A stretch of 5,341 nucleotides of DNA from Actinomycetes bacterium (lineage in GTDB: Bacteria > Actinomycetota > Actinomycetes > Mycobacteriales > Mycobacteriaceae): contig JAEZDV010000267.1 in the NCBI GenBank assembly GCA_023417985.1, positions 1-5,341 on the forward strand, given 5' to 3'. The position numbers were made by a program, and so were the translations under genes. Every line of letters starts with the position of its first letter. Position 1 is the first letter of the stretch. Below are positions 1 through 5,341 of the stretch, one piece after another. The notes under the pieces are model-generated. The model was not told the origin of the DNA. It saw only the letters and a program-made list of their open reading frames with translations, and searched no databases.

Positions 1-1034
1 GTGCCGACGAACTCCTCGACGAGGTCTTCGAGTGCCACGATCCCGAGCACCGTGCCGGTGGCGTCGACGACCCGCCCGAGGTGGGAACTGGTGCGGCGGA
101 GCACCGACAGTGCCTCGTCGAGTGCGACCCGCGGGCGGATCGACGGCAGCGGCCGGATGGTGGTCGCCGCGATGACGGCGTCGGGACCGGCGTCCGGATC
201 CCCCACGAGATCGAGGACGTCCTTGATGTGGACGTAGCCGTTGATCTTGCCGCTGGGGGTCTTCGCGGGGTAGCGGGAGAAGCCGGTGGCACTGACCGCC
301 TGCTCGACCTCGCCGAGCGTGGTGGTGCCGTTCGCGGTCACCGGCACGGTGCGCACCGCCGCGAGCGGGATCATCACATCGGCGACGGTGCGGTTGCTCG
401 TGCTCAGGGCGCGGGTGAGGCGGCGGTGCTGTTCCTCGTCGAGCAGACCTTCCGAGCGGGACTCGCCGATCATCTCGGACAGTTCGAGCGCCGTGACGGT
501 GACTTCGAGCTCGTCCTTGGGTTCGACGCGCATCAGCCGCAGTGCACCGTTGGCGCACAGGTTGTAGAAGGCGATGAGCAACCGGGCGGGTCGCATGAAC
601 ATCAGGTGGACCGGGACGAGCAGCATGGCGGTGCGTTCCGGTCCGGCGATGGCGATGTTCTTGGGCACCATCTCGCCGAGCAGGATGTGCATCACCACCA
701 CCAGGCTCAGTGCGAGCGTGAACGAGATGGGGTGCAACCAGCCGTCGGGGATCCCGACCAGGTGCAGGGGTGCTTCGATCAGGTGCGCGATCGCCGGTTC
801 GCCGATGCGGCCGAGCAGGATCGAGCAGATGGTGATGCCGAGTTGGGATCCGGCGAGCATCAACGAGAGATGTTCACCGGCGTCGACCACGGTCTGGGCA
901 CGTTTCTTGCCCTGGGCGACGAGTGCTTCGAGCCGGTCGCGCCGGGCGCTGATGAGTGAGAACTCCGCGCCGACGAAGAATGCGTTGCCGGCGAGCAGGA
1001 CCACGGTGAGGACCACGGCGAACCAGTCGTTCAT
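1..1034 (-). CDS. CNNM/CBS-domain membrane protein, HlyC/CorC family, short form (3' end outside window)
   Basis: An integral membrane protein of the CNNM (DUF21) group, whose characterised members handle Mg2+ and Co2+, usually by efflux; its own substrate is not shown by sequence. From the ATG at 1034, 344 codons are open to the window edge without a stop. Residues about 1-190 are the CNNM domain: an N-terminal hydrophobic helix ending in GAEFSL (22-27), then SQLGIT (63-68) and GEMVPKN (120-126). Two CBS repeats follow (about 215-275 and 280-344), the second containing LGIVALEDLVEEFVG right at the edge. The M. tuberculosis counterpart by synteny, Rv1841c, is about 345 residues, so the stop probably lies just outside and the C-terminal CorC_HlyC domain is probably absent; this is inference. 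The start overlaps the stop of the upstream CNNM gene (ATGA), and a GGAGA ribosome binding site (1041-1045) lies 6 bases before it. Confidence 0.9.
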   Translation of the reverse strand, partial: MNDWFAVVLTVVLLAGNAFFVGAEFSLISARRDRLEALVAQGKKRAQTVVDAGEHLSLMLAGSQLGITICSILLGRIGEPAIAHLIEAPLHLVGIPDGWLHPISFTLALSLVVVMHILLGEMVPKNIAIAGPERTAMLLVPVHLMFMRPARLLIAFYNLCANGALRLMRVEPKDELEVTVTALELSEMIGESRSEGLLDEEQHRRLTRALSTSNRTVADVMIPLAAVRTVPVTANGTTTLGEVEQAVSATGFSRYPAKTPSGKINGYVHIKDVLDLVGDPDAGPDAVIAATTIRPLPSIRPRVALDEALSVLRRTSSHLGRVVDATGTVLGIVALEDLVEEFVG

Positions 1035-2449
1035 CGCGTGTCTCCGTCCCGGTCGGTGTTCCCGGTGTCGGTGGTCGTGGAGTCCGAGTCGGCGTCGGTG
1101 GGGTCGTGGTCGGTGCCCTCGTCGAGTTCGCCGGGCACCAGGAGCACCCGGTCGATGCGATGGCCGTCCATCTCGAGGATCCGCGCGTACCAGGGCCGGT
1201 GCTCTTCCCCGGGGCGGGCGGGCAGCACGATCTCGTCGCCGACGTCGGGGATCCGGCCCAGCTCGGTGAGGAACAGCCCGGCCAGCGTTTCGAAGTCACC
1301 CTCGGGCGCCTGATAGCCGGTGAGCCGGGCGAGTTCGTCGGTGCGGAGCAGGCCGGCACACGACCAGCCGTCGCCGTACAGGTGCGCGTCGAGTTCCGGC
1401 TCGTCGTGTTCGTCCCGGACATCGCCGACGATTTCTTCGATGAGGTCCTCCATGGTGATCAGCCCGGCGGTGCCGCCGTATTCGTCGACGACCAGCGCGA
1501 CCTGCATCCCGTCGGAGCGGACTCGTTCCATGACGGCGTCGCCGTCGAGCGTCGACGGGACGACGGGCACCTTGCGGGCCAGGGTGCGCACGGCGGTGGT
1601 GGCGCGCGCCGCGGCCGGGACGGTGAAGGCGTGTTTGACGTGGACGACACCGACGGTGTCGTCGAGGTCGCCGTCGACGACCGGGAACCGGGAGTATCCG
1701 GTGCGATCGGACAGCTCGATCAGGTCCAGGACGGTGTCGTCGAGCGCGAGCGACTCGATGGTCACGCGCGGAGTCATCAGATCTTCGGCGGTGCGCTCAC
1801 CGAACTGCAGCGACCGGTCGACGAGCTGGGCGGTCCCCTCGTCGAGGGCGCCGCTGACCGCGGAGGCGCGGACGAGCGAACCCAGTTCCTGCGGGGACCG
1901 CGCCGAGCGCAGTTCGTCGGCGGGCTCGATGCCCAGGCGCCGCACGATGTAGTTCGCGCTGCCGTTGAGCCCGTTGATCGCCCACTTGAAGACGAGAGAG
2001 AACCCGGATTGCAGGCCGGAGGTGGCGCGGGCGGTGGCCAGCGGCCGGGCGATCGCGAGGTTCTTGGGGACGAGTTCACCGAAGATCATCGAGAACGAGG
2101 TGGCGAGGATCAGCGCGAGGATCAGCGAGACGGTCCCGGCGGCCGAGTCGCTCAGCCCGATCGCTTCCATCAGCGGATCGAGGAACCGGGCGAGGACGGG
2201 TTCGGCGAGGTACCCGGTGATCAACGTGGTGATGGTGATGCCGAGTTGTGCTCCGGAGAGCTGGAAGGACAGGGTGCGATGCGCATGCTGCACCTGCCGC
2301 GCGCGCAGGTCGCCGTCGCGGGCTTCCGCGTCGACGGTGCTGCGTTCGAGCGCGGTGAGGGAGAACTCGGCGGCGACGAACAGTGCGGTCCCAGCGGTCA
2401 AGGCGACGAAGCCGACCAGGCTGAGGACGGACAGGATCACGGATGTCAC
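1031..2449 (-). CDS. CNNM/CBS/CorC_HlyC-domain membrane protein, hemolysin C family, long form
   Basis: A 472-residue membrane protein of the CNNM/CorC family, probably involved in divalent-cation (Mg2+/Co2+) transport or homeostasis. The old name 'hemolysin' is historical and does not imply a toxin. The CNNM domain covers about 1-200: an N-terminal helix followed by AAEFSL (26-31), GAQLGIT (66-72), a hydrophobic stretch 104-123 and GELVPKN (124-130). Two CBS repeats follow at about 222-285 (DLMTPRV at 223-229) and 290-345 (VDEYGGTAGL at 321-330, then MEDLIEEIVGDV). A CorC_HlyC transporter-associated domain lies at about 358-438. The last 30 residues form an Asp/Thr-rich acidic tail. The start is the GTG at 2449, with GGGAG (2455-2459) 5 bases upstream; an ATG two bases earlier is followed at once by a stop and is not the start. 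By synteny it matches M. tuberculosis Rv1842c (about 455 residues). It is first in an operon with the short CNNM gene. Confidence 0.93.
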   Translation of the reverse strand: MTSVILSVLSLVGFVALTAGTALFVAAEFSLTALERSTVDAEARDGDLRARQVQHAHRTLSFQLSGAQLGITITTLITGYLAEPVLARFLDPLMEAIGLSDSAAGTVSLILALILATSFSMIFGELVPKNLAIARPLATARATSGLQSGFSLVFKWAINGLNGSANYIVRRLGIEPADELRSARSPQELGSLVRASAVSGALDEGTAQLVDRSLQFGERTAEDLMTPRVTIESLALDDTVLDLIELSDRTGYSRFPVVDGDLDDTVGVVHVKHAFTVPAAARATTAVRTLARKVPVVPSTLDGDAVMERVRSDGMQVALVVDEYGGTAGLITMEDLIEEIVGDVRDEHDEPELDAHLYGDGWSCAGLLRTDELARLTGYQAPEGDFETLAGLFLTELGRIPDVGDEIVLPARPGEEHRPWYARILEMDGHRIDRVLLVPGELDEGTDHDPTDADSDSTTTDTGNTDRDGDTR

Positions 2450-2580
2450 ATCCGCTCCCGTGGGTGGGAGATGGCGCCGGGGTGGTCACCCGGCTCGGTA
2501 GAGGAGCCCTCCGGACCTGCGGAGTCGGGCTCCGCCGTGGCTTCTGCTGCTGACCTGCGGGAAGTGGGTGCCGCGGGCAC
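2446..2580 (-). CDS. Possible 44-codon leader ORF of the CNNM operon
   Basis: A small ORF starts at a GTG (2580-2578) preceded at 5 bases by AAAGGA (2586-2591), a good ribosome binding site. It encodes 44 residues rich in Ala, Pro, Ser and Glu, with no membrane segment or recognisable domain. It ends ATG-TGA, so its stop shares the bases GTGA with the GTG start of the long CNNM gene, an arrangement that permits translational coupling. It is in a different frame from the CNNM gene and is not an N-terminal extension. Against it: about a quarter of its third codon positions are A or T, more than in the neighbouring genes, its frame is open far upstream by composition alone, and its start codon lies in a 6-bp hairpin stem (2567-2581). 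I regard it as possible, not established. Confidence 0.25.
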   Translation of the reverse strand: MPAAPTSRRSAAEATAEPDSAGPEGSSTEPGDHPGAISHPRERM

Positions 2581-2647
2581 CGGGTTCCTTTCGTCTGGTC
2601 CGGCGGGGAGTCTTGCTGATCGCACGGACGGCTGTGTGAAGGTCCTC

Positions 2648-2677
2648 ATTCTACTGAGAGGGGTGCGGTGTTGTCGC
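2648..2677 (-). promoter_or_regulatory. Candidate sigma-70-type promoter for the CNNM operon
   Basis: On the minus strand, TAGAAT (2653-2648) matches five of six bases of the TATAAT -10 box, and GCGACA (2677-2672) matches four of six of the TTGACA -35 box, with an 18-base spacer. In such GC-rich DNA the A/T-containing -10 stands out. Transcription would begin near 2641, giving a leader of about 190 bases before the GTG at 2449. The call is by eye only. Confidence 0.4.
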
Positions 2678-2785
2678 TGCGGCGCTGAAGCGGCACCGGT
2701 GCGGTGGGGGGTGCGCGGGGCGGGGGAGCTGCGGCTTACGGTGTGGGCGGGACCCCGGAACGGATCCGTACCGGGCCCGTCGGAC

Positions 2786-2792
2786 GAAGGAG
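2786..2792 (+). promoter_or_regulatory. Ribosome binding site of the methyltransferase gene
   Basis: GAAGGAG lies 8 bases before the ATG at 2801. It is nearly a perfect Shine-Dalgarno sequence and fixes the start. This matters because the same frame is open, by composition, for hundreds of codons upstream. Confidence 0.85.
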
Positions 2793-2800
2793 CATCGACG

Positions 2801-3430
2801 ATGACTGCAGGCACCCCCGGTGGACGTGTTCCGAGCAAATGGGAGGAGATCACCGCGGCCGATCCGTCGCATTCGGCGTGGTACGTGCAACGGTTCCGGG
2901 ACCTGGCCGCCGAGGGGCGCGACACGGTCGGTGAGGCCCGCCTCGTCGACGCGATGCTCGAGCGTGGATCGCGGGTCCTCGATGCCGGGTGCGGTCCGGG
3001 CCGGGTGGGTGGGCACCTGCATCGCGCCGGCCACGAGGTGGTCGGGGTGGATGTGGATCCGGTGCTGATCGCCGCGGCCGAGGAAGACCATCCGGGACCG
3101 CAGTGGCTGGTCGGTGATCTTGCCGAACTGGACCTGCCGGCGCGGGGCGTGACCGGCGACTTCGATGTGATCGTGTGTGCGGGCAACGTGATGACGTTCG
3201 TCGCCCCGGTGACGCGTGAGGCGGTCCTGGCCGGTTTCGTGCGCCATCTCGCCCCGTCCGGGCGCGTCGTGGTCGGGTTCGGTGCCGGACGCGACTACGA
3301 GTTCGAGGACTTCTTCGCCGACGCGGACCGGGCCGGGCTGACGGTGGATCTGAGGCTGTCGACGTGGGATCTGCGCCCGTTCACCGACGGTGCGGACTTT
3401 CTGGTGGCGGTGCTGTCGCAGGCTTCGTGA
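2801..3430 (+). CDS. Class I SAM-dependent methyltransferase, substrate unknown
   Basis: A 209-residue soluble protein with a Rossmann-like methyltransferase fold. Motif I, the SAM-binding glycine loop, is VLDAGCGPGRVG (59-70). The acidic residue at the end of strand 2 is D84 in VVGVDVD (80-86). A GDLAEL segment (105-110) probably contacts the adenine side. Motif II/strand 4 is FDVIVCAGNV (121-130), and motif III is LAPSGRVVVGFG (150-161). The N-terminal 50 residues, with WYVQRF at 27-32, form the variable cap and would help select the substrate, which cannot be named from sequence. The length is normal for small stand-alone actinobacterial methyltransferases. It is the only plus-strand gene here, divergent from the CNNM operon and convergent with the transporter gene, whose coding end overlaps its last 50 bases. 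The start is set by a strong ribosome binding site. Confidence 0.9.
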   Translation: MTAGTPGGRVPSKWEEITAADPSHSAWYVQRFRDLAAEGRDTVGEARLVDAMLERGSRVLDAGCGPGRVGGHLHRAGHEVVGVDVDPVLIAAAEEDHPGPQWLVGDLAELDLPARGVTGDFDVIVCAGNVMTFVAPVTREAVLAGFVRHLAPSGRVVVGFGAGRDYEFEDFFADADRAGLTVDLRLSTWDLRPFTDGADFLVAVLSQAS

Positions 3431-4286
3431 CGGTCTGCGTGGTCGGTGCCTCGACGCGGGACAATGCGACGGTGGTGGTGAGCATGACGAGCACGGCGGC
3501 GCCGACGAGGATCAGCCCGGCGCCGCCCACCTGGAGTCGTTCGCCGAGCACCACCATCCCGAGGAACACCGCGCCGAGCGGTTCCCCGATCGTGAGGGCC
3601 GGTAGGGACGCGGACAGCGGCCCGACCTGGAAGGCGCGTTGCTGGATGTAGTAGCCGCCGATCCCGGCGGCGGCGAGCACCCACACCTGCCAGGAGGTGA
3701 GTACGGCGCCGAGTCCGTTCTCGAACAGGTCGGTGACGTGTTTGGTGAAAGCTGCCACGACCCCGTACAGGAGCCCGCCCGCGGCGCCGAGCAGGGCGGC
3801 GCGCATGCCGGCGCCGAGCCGGGGTGTGGAGCCGAGCGCCACGGCCACCGCGGTGACGGCGAGGACGGCGCCGAGGGGCACCGCCCAGCGGGTCGCGGCC
3901 GCGTCGACGGTGCCCGCGGCAGGGTTCCCGACGAGCAGGAAGATCGCGAGCGATACGCACAGCGCGGCGGCGAGCATCCAGGTGCTGCGGGTGAGACGGT
4001 ACCCCCCGAAATAGGCAGCCAGCGGCAGCGCGAACAGCAGCGAGCTCACCAGCAGGGGCTGCACGACGAGCACGGAGCCGAGGGTGAGCGCCGCGATCTG
4101 CAGCCCGTACCCGGCGGTGTCGCTGACCGCGCCGCCCCACCACCGGGGATTGCGCAGCAGCCTGGTGACGAGGTTGCCGCCTTCGGGGACGGCGGCGGCG
4201 GATTGCTGTTGGGTGACTCCGGCGATCGCGAACAGCACCGCGGCGGCGAGTGCGCACGCCACGGATGCTGCCGCGATGCCGGTCAC
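3381..4286 (-). CDS. DMT/EamA-superfamily transporter, possibly NIPA-like
   Basis: A 301-residue, very hydrophobic protein with about nine to ten predicted membrane helices (roughly 5-25, 50-68, 71-93, 102-120, 133-151, 160-180, 195-213, 222-243 and 253-275), arranged as two halves as in the drug/metabolite transporter superfamily. The second half contains QQRAFQVGPLSASLPAL (215-231) followed by GEPLGAVFLG (234-243) and GERL (248-251), typical of EamA-type permeases. The NPRWWGG segment (46-52), the QPLL at 76-79 and the EPLG at 235-238 also recall the NIPA Mg2+ transporter branch; that is only a resemblance, and the substrate is unknown. A polar tail rich in Pro and Thr (about 280-301) is probably cytoplasmic. 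The GTG start lies 7 bases after the gnd stop with no clear ribosome binding site, suggesting translational coupling in one transcript. The 3' end runs 50 bases antisense into the methyltransferase gene. Confidence 0.85.
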   Translation of the reverse strand: MTGIAAASVACALAAAVLFAIAGVTQQQSAAAVPEGGNLVTRLLRNPRWWGGAVSDTAGYGLQIAALTLGSVLVVQPLLVSSLLFALPLAAYFGGYRLTRSTWMLAAALCVSLAIFLLVGNPAAGTVDAAATRWAVPLGAVLAVTAVAVALGSTPRLGAGMRAALLGAAGGLLYGVVAAFTKHVTDLFENGLGAVLTSWQVWVLAAAGIGGYYIQQRAFQVGPLSASLPALTIGEPLGAVFLGMVVLGERLQVGGAGLILVGAAVLVMLTTTVALSRVEAPTTQTVTKPATAPPPESPHRR

Positions 4287-4293
4287 GGCGAGG

Positions 4294-5341
4294 TCAGGCG
4301 CTGACTTCGCTGTGGTCGCCGCTCCACAGGGTGTGGTACTTGCCCGGCTTGTCGATCCGCTCGTAGGTGTGCGCCCCGAAGTAGTCTCGCTGGCCCTGCG
4401 TCAGGGCGGCGGGCAGCCGTTCGGCGCGCAGCCCGTCGTAGTACGACAGCGACGACGCGAATGCGGGAATCGGGATGCCCAGTGTGGTCGCGGTGACCAC
4501 CACCCGGCGCCAGCTGTCGATGCCGGCTTCGATCGCATCCCGGAAGTAGGGGGCGAGGATCAGGCTGGGCAGCTCGGGGTCCGCGTCGTAGGCCTCTTTG
4601 ATGCGGTTGAGGAACTGGGCGCGGATGATGCAGCCGCCGCGCCAGATGGTGGCCAGCGCGGCGCGGTCGACGTTCCAGCCGTATTCGGCGCTGCCCGCCG
4701 CGATCTGGTCGAATCCCTGCGCGTAGGCGACGATCTTCGATGCATACAGGGCCGCGCGGATGTCCTCGGTGAACTGGGCGGCGTCGGTGGGGGCGGCGCC
4801 GAGGGTGCCGCCGGTCAGGCCGCGGGCGGCGGCCCGCTGGTCGCGGGAGCCGGAGAGGGCCCGCGCGAAGACCGCTTCGGCGATGCCGGTGACGGGGACA
4901 CCGAGGTCGAGGGCCGACTTGACGGTCCAGCGGCCGGTGCCCTTCTGCTCGGCGGCGTCGACGATCACGTCGACCAGCGGCTTGCCGGTCTTCGCGTCCT
5001 TCTGGCGCAGCACCTCTGCGGTGATCTCCACCAGGTAGCTCTCGAGTTCGCCGGCATTCCACTCGGTGAACACATCGGCGATCCGGTCGGCGTCGAAGCC
5101 GAGCGCGTCGCGGAAGAGGTTGTAGGCCTCGCCGATGAGCTGCATGTCGGCGTACTCGATGCCGTTGTGCACCATCTTCACGAAGTGGCCGGAACCGTCG
5201 GGGCCGATGTGCGTGCAGCACGGGGTGCCGTCGACGTGCGCGGAGATCGACTCGAGCAGCGGGCCGAGCGCCTCGTACGACTCCTTCGGACCGCCCGGCA
5301 TGATCGACGGACCGTTGAGGGCGCCTTCCTCGCCGCCGGAG
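4294..5341 (-). CDS. gnd: 6-phosphogluconate dehydrogenase, decarboxylating (5' end outside window)
   Basis: This cytoplasmic pentose-phosphate pathway enzyme converts 6-phosphogluconate to ribulose 5-phosphate and CO2 while reducing NADP+. The visible 348 residues are the C-terminal part; about 130 N-terminal residues, with the nucleotide-binding glycine motif, lie beyond the edge. The reading frame continues upstream of the Met at 5301 into SGGEEG and GPSIMPGG, the conserved substrate-binding loop, so that Met is internal. The catalytic segment KMVHNGIEY carries the general base/acid Lys (5178-5176) and the Glu (5157-5155). KGTGRWT and GCIIRAQFLN of the helical domain follow. The C-terminal RDYFGAH, which reaches into the partner subunit to bind substrate phosphate in known dimers, has its Arg at 4389-4387. 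The order and ending agree with the full-length bacterial family (about 470-485 residues). All visible key residues are present, so it should be active. Confidence 0.97.
   Translation of the reverse strand, partial: SGGEEGALNGPSIMPGGPKESYEALGPLLESISAHVDGTPCCTHIGPDGSGHFVKMVHNGIEYADMQLIGEAYNLFRDALGFDADRIADVFTEWNAGELESYLVEITAEVLRQKDAKTGKPLVDVIVDAAEQKGTGRWTVKSALDLGVPVTGIAEAVFARALSGSRDQRAAARGLTGGTLGAAPTDAAQFTEDIRAALYASKIVAYAQGFDQIAAGSAEYGWNVDRAALATIWRGGCIIRAQFLNRIKEAYDADPELPSLILAPYFRDAIEAGIDSWRRVVVTATTLGIPIPAFASSLSYYDGLRAERLPAALTQGQRDYFGAHTYERIDKPGKYHTLWSGDHSEVSA

Larger units (their letters stand above)
2450..2800. other. Divergent intergenic region with hairpin-rich leader
   Basis: This 351-base gap separates the divergent CNNM operon and methyltransferase gene. 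Read as the minus-strand leader it contains several exact stems: arms 2567-2572 and 2576-2581 with a 3-base loop; arms 2519-2524 and 2530-2535 with a 5-base loop; and arms 2503-2509 and 2527-2533 (7 bp), which compete with the previous stem for the same bases. A short dyad, GGGTG/CACCC, lies at 2480-2491. No U-run follows any stem, so none looks like a classical intrinsic terminator. I compared the leader from memory with the M-box Mg2+ riboswitch and do not see its conserved blocks. No convincing -35/-10 pair was found for the plus-strand methyltransferase; TACGGT at 2737-2742 is the best -10 but has no partner. Confidence 0.6.

Noticed and set aside
81..959. A 292-codon plus-strand ORF opposite the short CNNM gene.
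   Set aside because: The product is a His/Asp/Gly/Arg-rich low-complexity sequence with no domain, and the opposite strand encodes clear CNNM and CBS motifs throughout.
2449..2641. M-box (ykoK-type) Mg2+ riboswitch in the CNNM leader.
   Set aside because: There is a loose GGAGGGCTCCTC resemblance to one conserved block, but the other conserved blocks of the M-box are not visible. A covariance-model search with the M-box profile would settle it.
2446..3186. A 246-codon minus-strand ORF opposite the methyltransferase.
   Set aside because: It is rich in Arg, Pro, Ser and Thr with no domain, and lies opposite the SAM-binding motifs. Only its last 44 codons, with a separate ribosome binding site, were kept as a weak leader-ORF candidate.
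1106..3430. A 774-codon plus-strand open frame running through the CNNM gene, the intergenic region and the methyltransferase.
   Set aside because: It is antisense to a well-supported CNNM gene, has low-complexity Gly/Asp/Arg composition upstream of 2801, and only its last 209 codons encode a recognisable protein with its own strong ribosome binding site. The open frame follows from high GC content.
3295..4257. Long Arg-rich minus-strand ORF in another frame of the transporter gene.
   Set aside because: It is an Arg/Pro-rich shadow; the frame of the transporter on the same strand gives coherent membrane helices.
4283..5221. A 312-codon Arg-rich minus-strand ORF within gnd.
   Set aside because: It is a shadow frame of gnd, whose own frame contains all expected 6-phosphogluconate dehydrogenase motifs.
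5299..5301. Met at 5301 as the start of gnd.
   Set aside because: The frame continues upstream into the conserved SGGEEG and GPSI residues of the family, so this Met is internal and the gene is cut by the window edge.

Overview
The window is GC-rich with almost exclusively G/C third codon positions, and its best-recognised gene layout matches mycolic-acid actinobacteria (Mycobacteriales: Rhodococcus, Nocardia, Gordonia, Mycobacterium and relatives). The assignment rests on composition and synteny recalled from family knowledge; the genus cannot be fixed from the sequence alone.

Layout from left to right. Positions 1-1034 (minus, 3' end outside the window) and 1031-2449 (minus) are two adjacent CNNM/CBS membrane proteins of the HlyC/CorC group, a short form and a long form, joined by an ATGA overlap. 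Positions 2450-2800 are a divergent intergenic region. It holds a plausible minus-strand promoter, a roughly 190-base leader with several hairpins and a possible 44-codon leader ORF, and a strong ribosome binding site for the plus-strand gene. Positions 2801-3430 (plus) encode a small class I SAM-dependent methyltransferase. Positions 3381-4286 (minus) encode a DMT/EamA-type multi-pass transporter whose 3' end overlaps the methyltransferase 3' end by 50 bases. Positions 4294-5341 (minus, 5' end outside the window) are the C-terminal three quarters of 6-phosphogluconate dehydrogenase, gnd.

How the genes relate. gnd and the transporter are 7 bases apart and probably co-transcribed. The two CNNM genes are almost certainly one operon, and their products may work as a pair in divalent-cation (probably Mg2+/Co2+) handling at the membrane. 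In Mycobacterium tuberculosis the corresponding order is gnd1 - guaB1 - Rv1842c - Rv1841c. Here the place of guaB1 is taken by the transporter and an oppositely oriented methyltransferase. This substitution, the unusual leader of the CNNM operon and the convergent gene overlap are the points most worth a second look. Nothing in the window looks like a mobile element, CRISPR array, RNA gene or clearly new system; it reads mostly as ordinary chromosomal housekeeping and transport genes.
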